DNA of 59,432 nt from Rhodopseudomonas infernalis (GTDB lineage Bacteria > Pseudomonadota > Alphaproteobacteria > Rhizobiales > Xanthobacteraceae), in assembly GCF_022271405.1 (NCBI RefSeq), contig NZ_JAJNAL010000032.1, positions 1-59,432 on the forward strand. The letters are read 5' to 3'. Numbering within the stretch: position 1 is the stretch's first letter; each line of letters starts with the position of its first letter. A program made the position numbers and the translations under genes. Positions 43,603 to 51,740 of this stretch are shown piece after piece. The notes under the pieces were generated by a model that ran no database searches, was not told the DNA's origin, and saw only the letters and a list, made by a program, of their open reading frames with translations.

Positions 43603-44310
43603 CTACCCGCGCACGGCGTGGAGCTGTGCGGTGAGGCGATCGATCGCGGTTGCGACGTCGCGCCAGTCTTTCAGCCATTGGCGGGGAAACCGGAAGGTGA
43701 GGTCGGCGCCGTCGATGCGGCGCTCGCTGATACACATGCCCGGCGTCTGCCGGTCGCGCGTGCAGCGGGCTGCGAGCTGCGGCTGCTCGGCGGTGATCAG
43801 ATCTTCGGTGCTGTAGGGCGAGGCCTCGACGAACGGCCGAATGCTGAGTCCGTCCTCGACCTGAGCGGGGGATGGCGCCAAATAGCGCGGCAGGATCGTG
43901 CGCAGCCGGGTCTCCGGCGCCAGCGCATCGTGATGCGCCGCGATCGACACGAAGATGCGATCGATCGGATGAAACTCCTCGACGTCCTCGGGCGTGGCGC
44001 GCTTCGGCTTTTCCGGCGGCGCCAGCGACGGATAAACGAAGTTGAGGTCGACGCGCTCCTGCGGCCCGGAATGGCGCTGGAATTTCACCCGAAACGCCTT
44101 GGTCGGCACGTTGAACAGCGTATCGCCGACGCTGACCGGCGTTCGGTCCGGATCGCCGACGGCCTGGGCGCGCCAGGTCGGCCACAGCAGATAGACCACG
44201 ACGGCAATCGAGAGGAACGCGATTGTGCTGCCCAGGGCAACCGGCACACGATAGCCTCGCCGCACCGCGGGAGCGGGTCGAAGGCGGGACGCTGACGAAA
44301 CCGAACGCAT
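43603..44310 (-). CDS. Membrane-anchored hypothetical protein
   Basis: 235-aa protein with one N-terminal membrane helix (about residues 24-43, VALGSTIAFLSIAVVVYLLW) after a basic tail, so the rest is probably periplasmic. The soluble part includes SVGDTLFNVPTKAFRVKFQ, ERVDLNFVYPSLAPPEKPK, and two cysteines in ARCTRDRQTPGMCISERR that could form a disulfide. No family recognised. It is divergent from the small membrane gene at 44478, with a CtrA-like box between them. Confidence 0.75.
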   Translation of the reverse strand: MRSVSSASRLRPAPAVRRGYRVPVALGSTIAFLSIAVVVYLLWPTWRAQAVGDPDRTPVSVGDTLFNVPTKAFRVKFQRHSGPQERVDLNFVYPSLAPPEKPKRATPEDVEEFHPIDRIFVSIAAHHDALAPETRLRTILPRYLAPSPAQVEDGLSIRPFVEASPYSTEDLITAEQPQLAARCTRDRQTPGMCISERRIDGADLTFRFPRQWLKDWRDVATAIDRLTAQLHAVRG

Positions 44311-44394
44311 TGCAGATCAGAACCCGAAGCGATGAGACCGATGTCGCGCCGCAGCACGAACTGCGGAGCGGACGCTATCCCTCGCACGGTCGCG

Positions 44395-44409
44395 TTAACC
44401 CAAACTTAA
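44395..44409. promoter_or_regulatory. CtrA-like binding site (TTAA-N7-TTAA)
   Basis: TTAACCCAAACTTAA matches the alphaproteobacterial CtrA consensus TTAA-N7-TTAA and is followed by C. It sits between divergent genes, 69 bases before the ATG at 44478 and 85 bases before the minus-strand start at 44310. Two further such sites are at 51741 and 54575. Confidence 0.55.
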
Positions 44410-44477
44410 CGATGCGCTGGCGATCGCTCCGACTTTTTGCGACATCAAGGTGGCTGCGGAGTTGCGAGGTCGTGCCG

Positions 44478-44816
44478 ATGTCGCCGGATGCGTTCAACAA
44501 TCTGTTCTCGCTGCTGATCGGCTTCGCCGTCGCCGGGGCGCTGGCGAGCGGCTATCAGGCGATGGTGCGACGGCCTGCCGGATTTGGCCTGTTGCAGCAG
44601 GGCGTCGTGGCGCAGAGCTTTGCTGCGATCCCGTTCCTGATGTTTGCCGCGCCGTTCATCATCATGCGCAACACGCTGCTCGGCCCGCGTCTGCCCGAGA
44701 AGCCCCGCCGCCGCACGGAATTCGTGATGCTCGCGACGGTGCTGGCCGGCACCTGGAGCATGATGTCCGGCACCGTGCTGCTGATGGGGCTGCACGCCGT
44801 CGGCGTCATCGCCTGA
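44478..44816 (+). CDS. Small membrane protein (DUF6949-like)
   Basis: 112-aa integral membrane protein. The ATG at 44478 is preceded by GAGGT; longer in-frame starts run into the divergent promoter. Three hydrophobic segments are visible: FNNLFSLLIGFAVAGALASG, SFAAIPFLMFAAPFIIM, and LATVLAGTWSMMSGTVLLMG. The loop after the second holds RLPEKPRRRTEF. Family assignment to DUF6949 is tentative. A CtrA-like box precedes it. It is followed after 74 bases by the carbonic anhydrase-like gene. Confidence 0.75.
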   Translation: MSPDAFNNLFSLLIGFAVAGALASGYQAMVRRPAGFGLLQQGVVAQSFAAIPFLMFAAPFIIMRNTLLGPRLPEKPRRRTEFVMLATVLAGTWSMMSGTVLLMGLHAVGVIA

Positions 44817-44890
44817 ATTCATCCGGCATCAAAAAGAATTGCCTTGGGCACTGGGCGTTGCCATGACTGGCCCCGCAACAGGAGACCGAA

Positions 44891-45421
44891 ATGGCGATCT
44901 ACGAGCTGGACGGCAACACGCCTGATCTTCCGCAGGATGGAAACTACTTCATCGCCGAGACCGCGTCAGTGATCGGCAAGGTGCGGCTGCATCCCTCCGC
45001 CAGCGTCTGGTTCGGCGCCGTGCTACGCGGCGATAACGAGTGGATCGAGATCGGCGAGGGCTCCAACGTGCAGGACGGTTCGACCTGTCACACCGACCCC
45101 GGCTTTCCGCTCACCGTCGGCAAGAATTGCACGATCGGCCACAACGTCATCCTGCACGGCTGCAGCATCGCCGACAACGTGCTGGTCGGCATGGGATCGA
45201 TCGTGATGAACGGCGCCAAGCTTTCGAGCGGATGCGTCGTCGGTGCCGGCGCGGTCATCACCGAGGGCAAGACGTTTCCGGAGAATTCGCTGATTCTCGG
45301 CGCCCCCGCCAAGGCGGTGCGGACGCTCACGCCCGAGCAGGCGAAGGGCATGCTGATGGGCGCGTCCTTCTACGTTGCCAACGGCCAGCGCTACGCCAAG
45401 GGCTTGAAGAAGATCGGCTGA
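44891..45421 (+). CDS. Gamma-carbonic anhydrase-like hexapeptide protein
   Basis: 176-aa left-handed beta-helix protein of the YrdA/PaaY/gamma-carbonic anhydrase group. The N-terminus reads [46 protein letters not shown], followed by [19 protein letters not shown] and [13 protein letters not shown], which supply the zinc-binding histidines typical of the family (HTD, GHN, LHGC). A C-terminal helix follows. Cytoplasmic trimer expected; activity as carbonic anhydrase or as acyl-CoA thioesterase cannot be told from sequence. Shine-Dalgarno AGGAGA precedes the ATG. Confidence 0.9.
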   Translation: MAIYELDGNTPDLPQDGNYFIAETASVIGKVRLHPSASVWFGAVLRGDNEWIEIGEGSNVQDGSTCHTDPGFPLTVGKNCTIGHNVILHGCSIADNVLVGMGSIVMNGAKLSSGCVVGAGAVITEGKTFPENSLILGAPAKAVRTLTPEQAKGMLMGASFYVANGQRYAKGLKKIG

Positions 45422-45468
45422 ACAGCCGATCCCCTCGATTTGGCGGCGCTTGACCGCAGCGCCGCCGA

Positions 45469-45627
45469 CTATCCTTCCGACTCGCTGGCTTCCACCGCGG
45501 TCGCGACGCGCTCGTGGCCGGCGGCCCATAGGGCAAAATCCTCGGTGCCCTCTGCGAAGGGATTTGCCTCGGCAGGGATATTCTCACGTGCGGCACGCTC
45601 GCCGAGTTCGAACGGGTCGTCAGCCAT
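45469..45627 (-). CDS. Small hypothetical protein, 52 aa
   Basis: Minus-strand reading frame from the ATG at 45627 to TAG at 45469. It begins MADDPFELGERAAREN and continues with NPFAEGTEDFALWAAGHE, ending in an acidic tail (VEASESEG). It is acidic and soluble, and its codon use follows the host pattern. It lies 11 bases downstream of the 70-aa gene at 45639-45851, so the two are probably one transcript. No family recognised. Confidence 0.55.
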   Translation of the reverse strand: MADDPFELGERAARENIPAEANPFAEGTEDFALWAAGHERVATAVEASESEG

Positions 45628-45638
45628 CGGTCGTCCTT

Positions 45639-45851
45639 TCAGTGTTTGCCGCGCTGCTCGGCTGGCGCCGGGCGCTTCGCGGCCTTGGCGCTCTTCTTGA
45701 GCGCATCCTTGAGATCAATCGGCACGCCGTGCTTCTTGAGCAGATCGGCGAACGCTTCGTCGGCAAGCTCCTGCAGCGTCGCCATGCGGTCACGGCCGAG
45801 CTGCTTGAGCTTGTCGAACGTGTCTTCGTCAAACCCGAGCAGCTTCCGCAT
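45639..45851 (-). CDS. Small hypothetical protein, 70 aa (ribbon-helix-helix-like)
   Basis: From the ATG at 45851, preceded by AGGAGATC. The product begins MRKLLGFDEDTFDKLKQLGRDRM, then TLQELADEAFADLLKKHG and a lysine-rich tail (DALKKSAKAAKRPAP). The short strand followed by two helices with LQELADEAFADLL is reminiscent of ribbon-helix-helix DNA-binding proteins, but the match is weak. Its partner (45469-45627) is not a recognisable toxin. Likely cytoplasmic. Confidence 0.6.
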   Translation of the reverse strand: MRKLLGFDEDTFDKLKQLGRDRMATLQELADEAFADLLKKHGVPIDLKDALKKSAKAAKRPAPAEQRGKH

Positions 45852-46022
45852 CGATCGATCTCCTGCGAGCACAAGCCGTCGCCCGGCCAAATCGTTCCGC
45901 CCCGGGCGACGCCCGCCCAATCGCGCAGATTTGAAAACCGAAAAGCACCTGTTGCCGAACAAACTGCGACAGGAGAGCGCATGTTAGCGCCGGGGCGAGG
46001 TCGTTCGGAATGGAGTTGCAAG

Positions 46023-46475
46023 ATGGTTCGTAAGGCAATCATGGCTCTCTCGGTCGCAGCGCTGACGGCGCTGGCCATGCCCAGCGTCGCATCCGCCCGC
46101 GGCGGCTTTGGCGGAGGTGGCTTCCACGGCGGGGGCGGCTTCCATGGCGGTGGGTTCGGTGGTGGCTTCCGGGGGGCTGGCTTCCGAGGTGGCGGCTTCC
46201 ACGGCGGCGGCTGGCACGGCGGTGGTTGGCATGGTGGCGGTTGGCATGGCGGCGGCTGGCGCGGACCGGGTTGGGGTGCAGTCGGTCTCGGCGTCGGCCT
46301 CGGCCTCGCGGCACCTTACGCATGGGGCGGCTACGGAGGCTATCCGGGCTACTACAACGGCTATGGCTACGGCTATCCCGCCGCGGTCGGCTACGACGAC
46401 GGCTGCTACCTGCGCACCCAACGCGTCTGGACGCCCTATGGCTGGCGGCTGCGGCGTGTCGAGGTCTGCTATTAA
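46023..46475 (+). CDS. Secreted glycine/histidine/tryptophan-rich repeat protein
   Basis: 150-aa protein with a clear Sec signal peptide (MVRKAIMALSVAALTALAMPSVASA, cleavage near residue 25). The mature N-terminal half is built of GGGFHGGGF units followed by four tandem WHGGG units; then a hydrophobic Gly-rich stretch (GAVGLGVGLGLAAPYAWGG), a Tyr/Gly-rich part (YGGYPGYYNGYGYGYP) and a C-terminal segment with two cysteines (DGCYLRTQRVWTPYGWRLRRVEVCY). The final motif resembles the 'CYWRQQRVWTPYGWR' ending common in small rhizobial exported proteins. Likely periplasmic or cell-surface; the His/Trp repeats could bind metal (inference). Confidence 0.8.
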   Translation: MVRKAIMALSVAALTALAMPSVASARGGFGGGGFHGGGGFHGGGFGGGFRGAGFRGGGFHGGGWHGGGWHGGGWHGGGWRGPGWGAVGLGVGLGLAAPYAWGGYGGYPGYYNGYGYGYPAAVGYDDGCYLRTQRVWTPYGWRLRRVEVCY

Positions 46476-46543
46476 GGCCGGTAAGGCCGGCTAGCGCGCT
46501 TCATCGAGTGATTGAAGCGACGCGTCCGCTCGAGTGCCGAGTC

Positions 46544-46672
46544 GTCATCCTGAAGTGCGCGCGTAGCGCGCCTCGAAGGATGCGGCCAAGGGATGAACTC
46601 AAGACGCTTGCGGCTCATCCTTCGAGGCCCGCAGCGCCGCGCATAGCGCGGCCTGCGGGTGCCTCAGGATCA
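46544..46672. repeat. Palindromic intergenic repeat, family D (GTCATCCTGAAGTGCGCG...CTCAGGATCAC)
   Basis: Outer arms GTCATCCTGA / TCAGGATCAC; inner arms CCTCGAAGGATG / CATCCTTCGAGG; two GC hairpins inside (GCGCGCGTAGCGCGC, GCCGCGCATAGCGCGGC). It starts 69 bases after the Gly-rich gene. Its ends resemble the terminal repeat of the composite element at 17733. Confidence 0.75.
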
Positions 46673-47010
46673 CGGCTCCACGTGTGGCGTCGTGACAGCT
46701 CATGCCGCTGAGGCCCGGCGCAAGGGCGAGCATTTGGTTTGGTGGAAGTCGTCGCTGATTGCGTTGGCCGCATAGCCGGCCGACCGTTCGAAGGAGGGCC
46801 GCACCATCGGCGGTCCATGGTTCAAGACATACCGTGGCTCGTTACCGTGAGCCGGATTCAGTGCTTCAGAGCACCAGTGCTGAGACCATCAGAAACGAAG
46901 AGACGTCGACGCCGATTGTGTGCCCGTCGGCGAAGACGTCAGCTCTATTGAAAAAGTCGTGTCGACTGATTGCGGGGCAGACCCGCAACAAGCCTGACCC
47001 ATGTCATCTC
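46673..47010. other. Gap without a gene
   Basis: Between the family D repeat and the porin terminator I see no supportable coding region on either strand; short open frames lack ribosome binding sites and host-like codon use. Confidence 0.4.
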
Positions 47011-47017
47011 CCGAATC

Positions 47018-47052
47018 AGGAAAACCTCCGGCGGGGCATCGCCGGAGGTTCC
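47018..47052 (-). terminator. Probable terminator of the porin gene
   Basis: Perfect 10-bp stem AACCTCCGGC / GCCGGAGGTT (47023-47032 and 47041-47050) with an 8-base loop. On the minus strand it begins about 34 bases after the porin stop and is followed by TTTTCC, a short U-run. Confidence 0.75.
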
Positions 47053-47083
47053 TGGAGGTCTACATGGGTCCTTTCGTTGTTGT

Positions 47084-48574
47084 TTAGAAAGTGCGCTGGA
47101 CGCGGACGGCGCCGCTCCAGGTGTCCTGGTCCTTGAACTGATAACGCGCGGTCGGCTTGGTCGAGCCCGGGCTCACGGCCGGGCCGGTCACGCCTTCGTA
47201 GTTCTGATCGAGACGGGTGTAGAGCAGTTCGCCCGAGAACGTCAGGTTCTTGACCGGCGTCCACGAGGTGCGGGTGCCGATCTGCGCGATGTTGAAGTTC
47301 GGGTTGCCGGCGAAGTTCGAAGCCGCGCCACCGACCGCAGCGCGCAGGCCAGCGGTGTAGAGCGCGCCACCGGCGCCGCCGAAGTCGACCGACGAGTAGG
47401 CGCCGAAGATCGAGGTCGCCCACTGCGGGTTCCAGTTGTGGTTGAACGCGCCGCGGATGCCCCAGGCCTTGGTGGTTTCGATGCCGCCGCCGGTGGTGAA
47501 CACGCCGTCAACCGCCGAACCGATCGCGATCGACTGATAGGCGCCCGGGATCGCGTTGTTGCCGTACATCGAGAACGCGTTCGGGCTGGTGCCGCCGATC
47601 ACGTAGCGGATCGCACCATCAGCATAGGTCGCGTCGAGGTTGATGCTGTCGCCGGGGCCGGTCGGCAGGTTCTTGAGCGACAGGCCAGCGAGCACCGCAA
47701 AGCCCCACTTGTCTTCGGGGTGGCCGCTGGTCTCGAGCGTCGGATTGTAGTAGCTGGCGCGAATCTGGTGGGCCGCAGCCGACACCTGGAACAGGCCCCA
47801 GGCCTGGTCGACGCGAATCTTGCCGACGATGTCGGGGATCTGCGTGCCCGCGACGTAGCTAGTGCCGACGCCGGCGCCCGACAGCCAGGTGGCCGCGGTG
47901 TTGGTGCCGCCGAGACCCGACGTGTTGAACACGCTGGAGACACCCTGCGACTGGCGATAGCCGCTCTGGTCTTCGAGCGAGACCGAGCCCGAGATGCCGT
48001 TGCCGAATTCCGCCGTATACGAAACCTGGTTGATGCCGGTCGACGTATCGTCGCCGCCGAGCAGGTTCGAGGTGATGTTGCCGGGCGCGCCGTTCCACGG
48101 CGTGGAGAACTGCGACACGGCCTTACCGAAGGTGAAGCCGGCGAACTGCACGAAGGCGAAGTACACGCCGACATTGCCGCCTGCGACGGAGTCGCTGCCG
48201 GTGGTCCAGGTGAACACCGAGTCGAAATAGGTGCGGACCACGCCGTATTCGGTGGCGGTGCGGGTGTCGATGTTCAGGTCCGCGCGCGTACGATACATCG
48301 TGCTGTTCGCGAGACGGTTCTGCTGGCCCGAGTTGCCGTTCCAGGCCGGCGAGTTGGTCATGCTCGAGGTGTTGTGGCCGTACTCGGCGCGAACGTAGCC
48401 GCCGAGCTTGATGCAGGTGTCGGTGCCCGGGACGTAGTAGAAGCCCGCGCCGTAGAGCGAGCAGACCTTGACGTATTCGACGGCCTTCGCCTTGAGCGGC
48501 AGGTCGGCGGCTTGCGCGCTGGTCGCCATCAGAACGGCCGTGCTGCCCAGCATCAGGCCCTTAACGAAATTCAT
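47084..48574 (-). CDS. Outer-membrane porin (alphaproteobacterial Omp2b type)
   Basis: 496-aa trimeric beta-barrel porin for small hydrophilic solutes. The signal peptide MNFVKGLMLGSTAVLMATSAQA (cleavage after residue 22) is followed by ADLPLKAKAVEYVKVCSLYGAGFYYVPGTDTCIKLGGYVRAEYG, the family N-terminus with two conserved cysteines. Later strands (RTRADLNIDTRTATEYGVVRTYFD; FTFGKAVSQF) are typical, and the last residues VRVQRTF end in Phe, the outer-membrane sorting signal. The ATG at 48574 has GGAGGTTTC upstream; longer in-frame starts are rejected. Strong terminator and long leader suggest high expression. Confidence 0.95.
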   Translation of the reverse strand: MNFVKGLMLGSTAVLMATSAQAADLPLKAKAVEYVKVCSLYGAGFYYVPGTDTCIKLGGYVRAEYGHNTSSMTNSPAWNGNSGQQNRLANSTMYRTRADLNIDTRTATEYGVVRTYFDSVFTWTTGSDSVAGGNVGVYFAFVQFAGFTFGKAVSQFSTPWNGAPGNITSNLLGGDDTSTGINQVSYTAEFGNGISGSVSLEDQSGYRQSQGVSSVFNTSGLGGTNTAATWLSGAGVGTSYVAGTQIPDIVGKIRVDQAWGLFQVSAAAHQIRASYYNPTLETSGHPEDKWGFAVLAGLSLKNLPTGPGDSINLDATYADGAIRYVIGGTSPNAFSMYGNNAIPGAYQSIAIGSAVDGVFTTGGGIETTKAWGIRGAFNHNWNPQWATSIFGAYSSVDFGGAGGALYTAGLRAAVGGAASNFAGNPNFNIAQIGTRTSWTPVKNLTFSGELLYTRLDQNYEGVTGPAVSPGSTKPTARYQFKDQDTWSGAVRVQRTF

Positions 48575-49104
48575 TTGAAACCTCCAAGTTTGCCGTTTGG
48601 GCAAGGCCGTTGGCTTCAAAGATCGCCGCACGGTCTGCCCGCGAACCACCTTCGGAGCGCCGGCATGTCTGCGGGGCGCTCGTCGAGCGGGGACGACTTC
48701 GAGGTGCCCCCCTCCGTCGGTCGGAGATTCGATACATAACAAAATTAGCTATTGGAAGGACCTAACAATGTGAGGTTCGTTCATTGGAGGAACTTGTGGC
48801 GAGGGTGCAACACTGTGTCACGGATCTGTCACAGGTGATCAGTGTACCAATGCGGCCAAATTCCACTAAGGGCGTTAACAGCCGTGGCATAATTCCCTGA
48901 ATCACAAGCAGATTTAGGATTTTACCATGTGTGAAGGTGGCGTGACGGTTGAGAACGCGCTACATTGTTATGCAACGAGAGTATACTTTGGTCGCGGCCG
49001 AGCGGGCAGAATAGCTTATCAAAAATACATTCCACCCTTCTTTAACAGGGCGAATCGATGCTCGGCGCGGCATTGGGGAAACGGCGCGATCGGAGGTCAA
49101 CAGA
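48575..49104. promoter_or_regulatory. Long divergent promoter region between porin and marR-type gene
   Basis: 530 bases without a gene, more AT-rich than the surroundings. The porin 5' leader and promoter lie in its left half. A dyad CTGTG-N12-CACAG spans 48813-48834 (within TGTCACGGATCTGTCACAG), a possible regulator site. The right half up to the MarR start contains AT-rich tracts but no dyad that I can defend. Confidence 0.4.
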
Positions 49105-49638
49105 ATGCCGACAAGGCACAACGCGCAGAAGATCGAACGAGCCGGGGTCGATCTCGGCGATGCGACCGCGCGTCCGGATCATTGCTTGTCGTATCAGGTG
49201 ATCTGGGATTTCGTTTCGATCAGCAACAATCTCGAAGACATGCGCCGATCGTGGGCCAAGCTGTTCGGCATCAGCGGCTCGCAATGGCTGATCCTGATGG
49301 CGATCAGCGATCTCGACAAGGGCAACGGGGTATCGGTCGGGGAAGTCTCGGACAAGATCCACGCCGTATCCACCTTCGTGACGACGCAAACCAAGATCCT
49401 CGAGCGCCTCGGCCTGATTACGCGGGTGACGTCGCCGGTCGACGCGCGCGTGGTGCTGATGTCGCTGTCGGACACAGCGCAGACCAAGATGGCGGAACTG
49501 ACGCCGCGCTGGGAAGCCCTGCACGCCTACATCTTCAGCGACTTCGACGCCGCTGCGCTGAACGACGTCAAGGCCAAGCTCGAAATGCTCAAGCGCCGCA
49601 CCAAGATCGCGATGCAGCGCGTGGCGGAAGACAACTAA
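49105..49638 (+). CDS. MarR-family transcriptional regulator
   Basis: 177-aa winged-helix regulator. The HTH region is ISGSQWLILMAISDLDKGNGVSVGEVSDKIHAVSTFVTTQTKILERLGLITRV (about residues 52-105), with the wing in TSPVDARVVLMSLSDTAQ; the DxR pattern of MarR wings (VDARVV) is present. N- and C-terminal helices for dimerisation flank it. It is divergent from the porin gene across a 530-base region, so either autoregulation or porin control is possible. Start is the ATG at 49105; no classic Shine-Dalgarno is obvious (GGAGGTCAACAG lies 7-14 bases upstream). Confidence 0.9.
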   Translation: MPTRHNAQKIERAGVDLGDATARPDHCLSYQVIWDFVSISNNLEDMRRSWAKLFGISGSQWLILMAISDLDKGNGVSVGEVSDKIHAVSTFVTTQTKILERLGLITRVTSPVDARVVLMSLSDTAQTKMAELTPRWEALHAYIFSDFDAAALNDVKAKLEMLKRRTKIAMQRVAEDN

Positions 49639-49753
49639 GCGCGCTGGGCCTCGAACGTTGAGGTTCAGGTGCGTCGCAGCAGGCGCGCGAGACCTGTTCT
49701 CGGCGGGCGTGCGTCCGGCAGCGATGCAGCCAGTTCCTACTTTGCACTGGCTC

Positions 49754-49960
49754 CTCATCCTGAGAGCCCGACTCAAAATTCGAACAGAATTCTCAGCGAC
49801 TTTCTGGATCGCTCAATAAGCTCACAAAGTCCGTCATGGCCGGGCTTGTCCCGGCCATCCACGCCTTTCATGCGTTTCCGTCAGCAAGACGTGGATGCCC
49901 GGCACAAGGCCGGGCATGACGGGTGGAGAGGAAATCGCGCGAAGAAGCTGGCGCATTTCC
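49754..49960. repeat. Second copy of the composite intergenic element (right end lost)
   Basis: From ctcatcctgagagcc at the left it follows the 17733-17960 element through TTTCTGGATC-CTCAATAAGCTC, the family C palindrome (49833-49920) and on to gcgcatttcc, then diverges before the right terminal repeat would appear. Long identical blocks such as ATGCGTTTCCGTCAGCAAG show common origin. Confidence 0.85.
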
Positions 49961-49997
49961 GACAAAGGTCGGTTTGAGCAGGCTCTGCATGCTGCCC

Positions 49998-50035
49998 CCA
50001 AAAAGTTGCGGCCAGCCTTGGGGGAGGCTGGCCGC
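49998..50035 (-). terminator. Intrinsic terminator of the transglutaminase-like protease gene
   Basis: Perfect 10-bp stem GCGGCCAGCC / GGCTGGCCGC (50008-50017 and 50026-50035) with an 8-base loop. Read on the minus strand it is followed by AACTTTTTGG, a U-run, and starts about 87 bases after the stop of the gene at 50122. Confidence 0.85.
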
Positions 50036-50121
50036 GCACGATCCGATCTGGGACGGGGAGGGGTGGGGATTCGACCGGATCGTGAGTCCTGTTTTGCGTG
50101 AGCTGTTGCTCGTTGACTGGA

Positions 50122-50745
50122 TCAGCGCTGCTGTGCGCTGGCGGTGGCGACGGCCGGGCGATTGTCTCCGAGAGCAACCCATTCGTTCGCGTCGGTCTGC
50201 GACTGCCGCTTGACGAAGCGATAGCCGGTCTCTGTCCAGGCGACGACTTCCTCGTTCTGATTGTCGAGGATGAATTCGCCCTTGTCGGTCTTCACTGTCA
50301 GCACCGCGTGACCTTCGTTCTTCTTGTCGCGGACCACGGTGATCAGCAGCGCCTCACGCGGCCATCCGGCATCGATCAGCATCTTGCGCTTCAACAACAC
50401 GTAGTCCTCGCAATCGCCGTAGCCATCGGCCGGCAGCGACCACTTCTCGACCATGCCCCAATGGTCCATGTCGGTCAGCGGCTTGATCGTGTCGTTGACC
50501 CAGCGATTGACCTTCAGCAGGTCGCGCCACGCGGTCTGCGTCAGGACGATGTCGCGCGCTTGCGTGCGGCTGCCGCGGCAGTCGATCGGATTATCTGCGC
50601 AGAATTCGATCCAGCCGATCGGCGCGCGCGTCGTATCACCGATGCTGGCGTAGCGAACCTTCTCGGCTGCCTGTGTCGTCGCGGTCATTGCGGTGATGGC
50701 TGCGGCGATGAGTAGTCCCGTCCGAAATCCCCTGCTACCAAACAT
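50122..50745 (-). CDS. Bacterial transglutaminase-like cysteine peptidase (BTLCP/LapG type)
   Basis: 207-aa periplasmic protease of the BTLCP (DUF920) family. The signal peptide FRTGLLIAAAITAMTATTQA precedes the mature start near residue 27. The catalytic triad is clear: Cys112 in GYGDCEDY, His146 in EGHAVLTV and Asp161 in FILDNQ. LapG, the studied member, cleaves a surface adhesin under c-di-GMP control through LapD. No adhesin or LapD is in the window, though a PilZ protein follows on the same strand. The start at 50745 is chosen over an upstream frame because it begins at the signal peptide. Confidence 0.9.
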   Translation of the reverse strand: MFGSRGFRTGLLIAAAITAMTATTQAAEKVRYASIGDTTRAPIGWIEFCADNPIDCRGSRTQARDIVLTQTAWRDLLKVNRWVNDTIKPLTDMDHWGMVEKWSLPADGYGDCEDYVLLKRKMLIDAGWPREALLITVVRDKKNEGHAVLTVKTDKGEFILDNQNEEVVAWTETGYRFVKRQSQTDANEWVALGDNRPAVATASAQQR

Positions 50746-51075
50746 TGTGGCCCCCGTTTCTTGTTGGGACCATGTTTTGCACAAACGATTTGCAGGGCCG
50801 CTAAATCAACTAAGTAAAGTCGATGCGAATACTCGTAAAAACTGGCGCGTATTCGATCTATACTTGAATCGAATTTGTATAAAATTTGATGCAATTCGAT
50901 TTGATTCAAATGCCACCGATTAAGCCGCAACCGATTGCTGCGCAGGGGCTAATCGATCCGGTCGTTGCGTGCGTTAACCATCGCCCGGACCGTCTGGAGG
51001 CCGGAAGACAGCCGCAAAGGCGCTGCGGGGCAGGCGGAAGAGGGGGAGATCGAGCGGCCCGGAGGCGTCAGCCGT
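50746..51075. promoter_or_regulatory. Promoter region of the protease gene with an AT-rich, partly palindromic core
   Basis: Positions 50830-50915 are strikingly AT-rich for this genome. TTGAATCGAATT (50864-50875) faces AATTCGAT-TTGATTCAA (50893-50909), an interrupted inverted repeat. The rest, up to the end of the PilZ gene, holds nothing recognisable. Confidence 0.45.
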
Positions 51076-51687
51076 TCACCGGGCAGTAACGCTATCCTCG
51101 AGCGTGTCTTCGAGTTGCTCGTGGATGAACTCCAGCGCGAAGCCGTCGTCGAGGGGGCGGACGACGCGGGACTGGACGCGGCCGAGATACACCAGCGAAC
51201 CCATCGGTGGGCGGTTTTCGGCTGCGATCGCTGCGCCGGAGCGCGACATGTCGATGATCCGGCAGTTCATCCGGCTGCCGTCTTCCAGGGTGAGCACGGC
51301 AATCGGATTGCGCGGCACGATACGATCGTGGCGGCGGTCTTCCGGCAGGTTGAGGATGTCGCGATTGGCCAGCCAGGTGAGCTGCGCAGCCAGCTTGTCG
51401 CGCTTGCGCGGCGTCGCGCCCACCGTCATGGCGAAGCCGTTGTCGATGATACGGGTGATTTTGCCTTCGACACGGCCGATATGATCGAGATAGGCGACGA
51501 CGCGGTCGCCGACATTGCCGATTCCGGGCGCCAGCATCGCCAGGCCGCCGGGTGACATGTTGATCACCTGGCACGGATATTCCCGGCGATCCGGCAGCAT
51601 GTAGCGGCCCAGCAGGTGCACTTTGACGCGCTGGAATCGGCGGCGCTCGGCCGCTGCCGGCAGATGGATTGGTTTATGCAACGCCAC
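51076..51687 (-). CDS. Tandem PilZ-domain protein (c-di-GMP receptor candidate)
   Basis: About 203 aa from the GTG at 51687 (a TTG at 51714 would add nine residues). Two PilZ-type units are visible: ERRRFQRVKV (RxxxR, residues 14-23) with INMSPGGLAM, and DRRHDRIVPRNP with RIIDMSRSGAAI (both showing the (D/N)xSxxG motif). Each unit could bind c-di-GMP, or one may be degenerate. No membrane segment or enzymatic domain is present, so it should work as a cytoplasmic effector. A CtrA-like box at 51741 lies upstream, fitting control of motility or cell-cycle output. Confidence 0.88.
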   Translation of the reverse strand: MALHKPIHLPAAAERRRFQRVKVHLLGRYMLPDRREYPCQVINMSPGGLAMLAPGIGNVGDRVVAYLDHIGRVEGKITRIIDNGFAMTVGATPRKRDKLAAQLTWLANRDILNLPEDRRHDRIVPRNPIAVLTLEDGSRMNCRIIDMSRSGAAIAAENRPPMGSLVYLGRVQSRVVRPLDDGFALEFIHEQLEDTLEDSVTAR

Positions 51688-51740
51688 GGATTTCCGCTGT
51701 TCGCCGGAGTGCAATATCTACAACCCTAGGGTGCTCAGGG

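Noticed and set aside
45469-45851. Toxin-antitoxin pair from two adjacent small minus-strand genes
   Set aside because: The 70-aa protein is only weakly ribbon-helix-helix-like and the 52-aa acidic partner matches no toxin that I know; kept as hypotheticals.
46190-46270. Regular short repeats that could suggest a CRISPR or minisatellite
   Set aside because: They are in-frame WHGGG codon repeats of a secreted protein; there are no spacers.
46970-48739. 589-codon plus-strand open frame over the porin gene
   Set aside because: The minus strand encodes a signal peptide, porin strands and terminal Phe; the plus frame has no ribosome binding site or recognisable domain.
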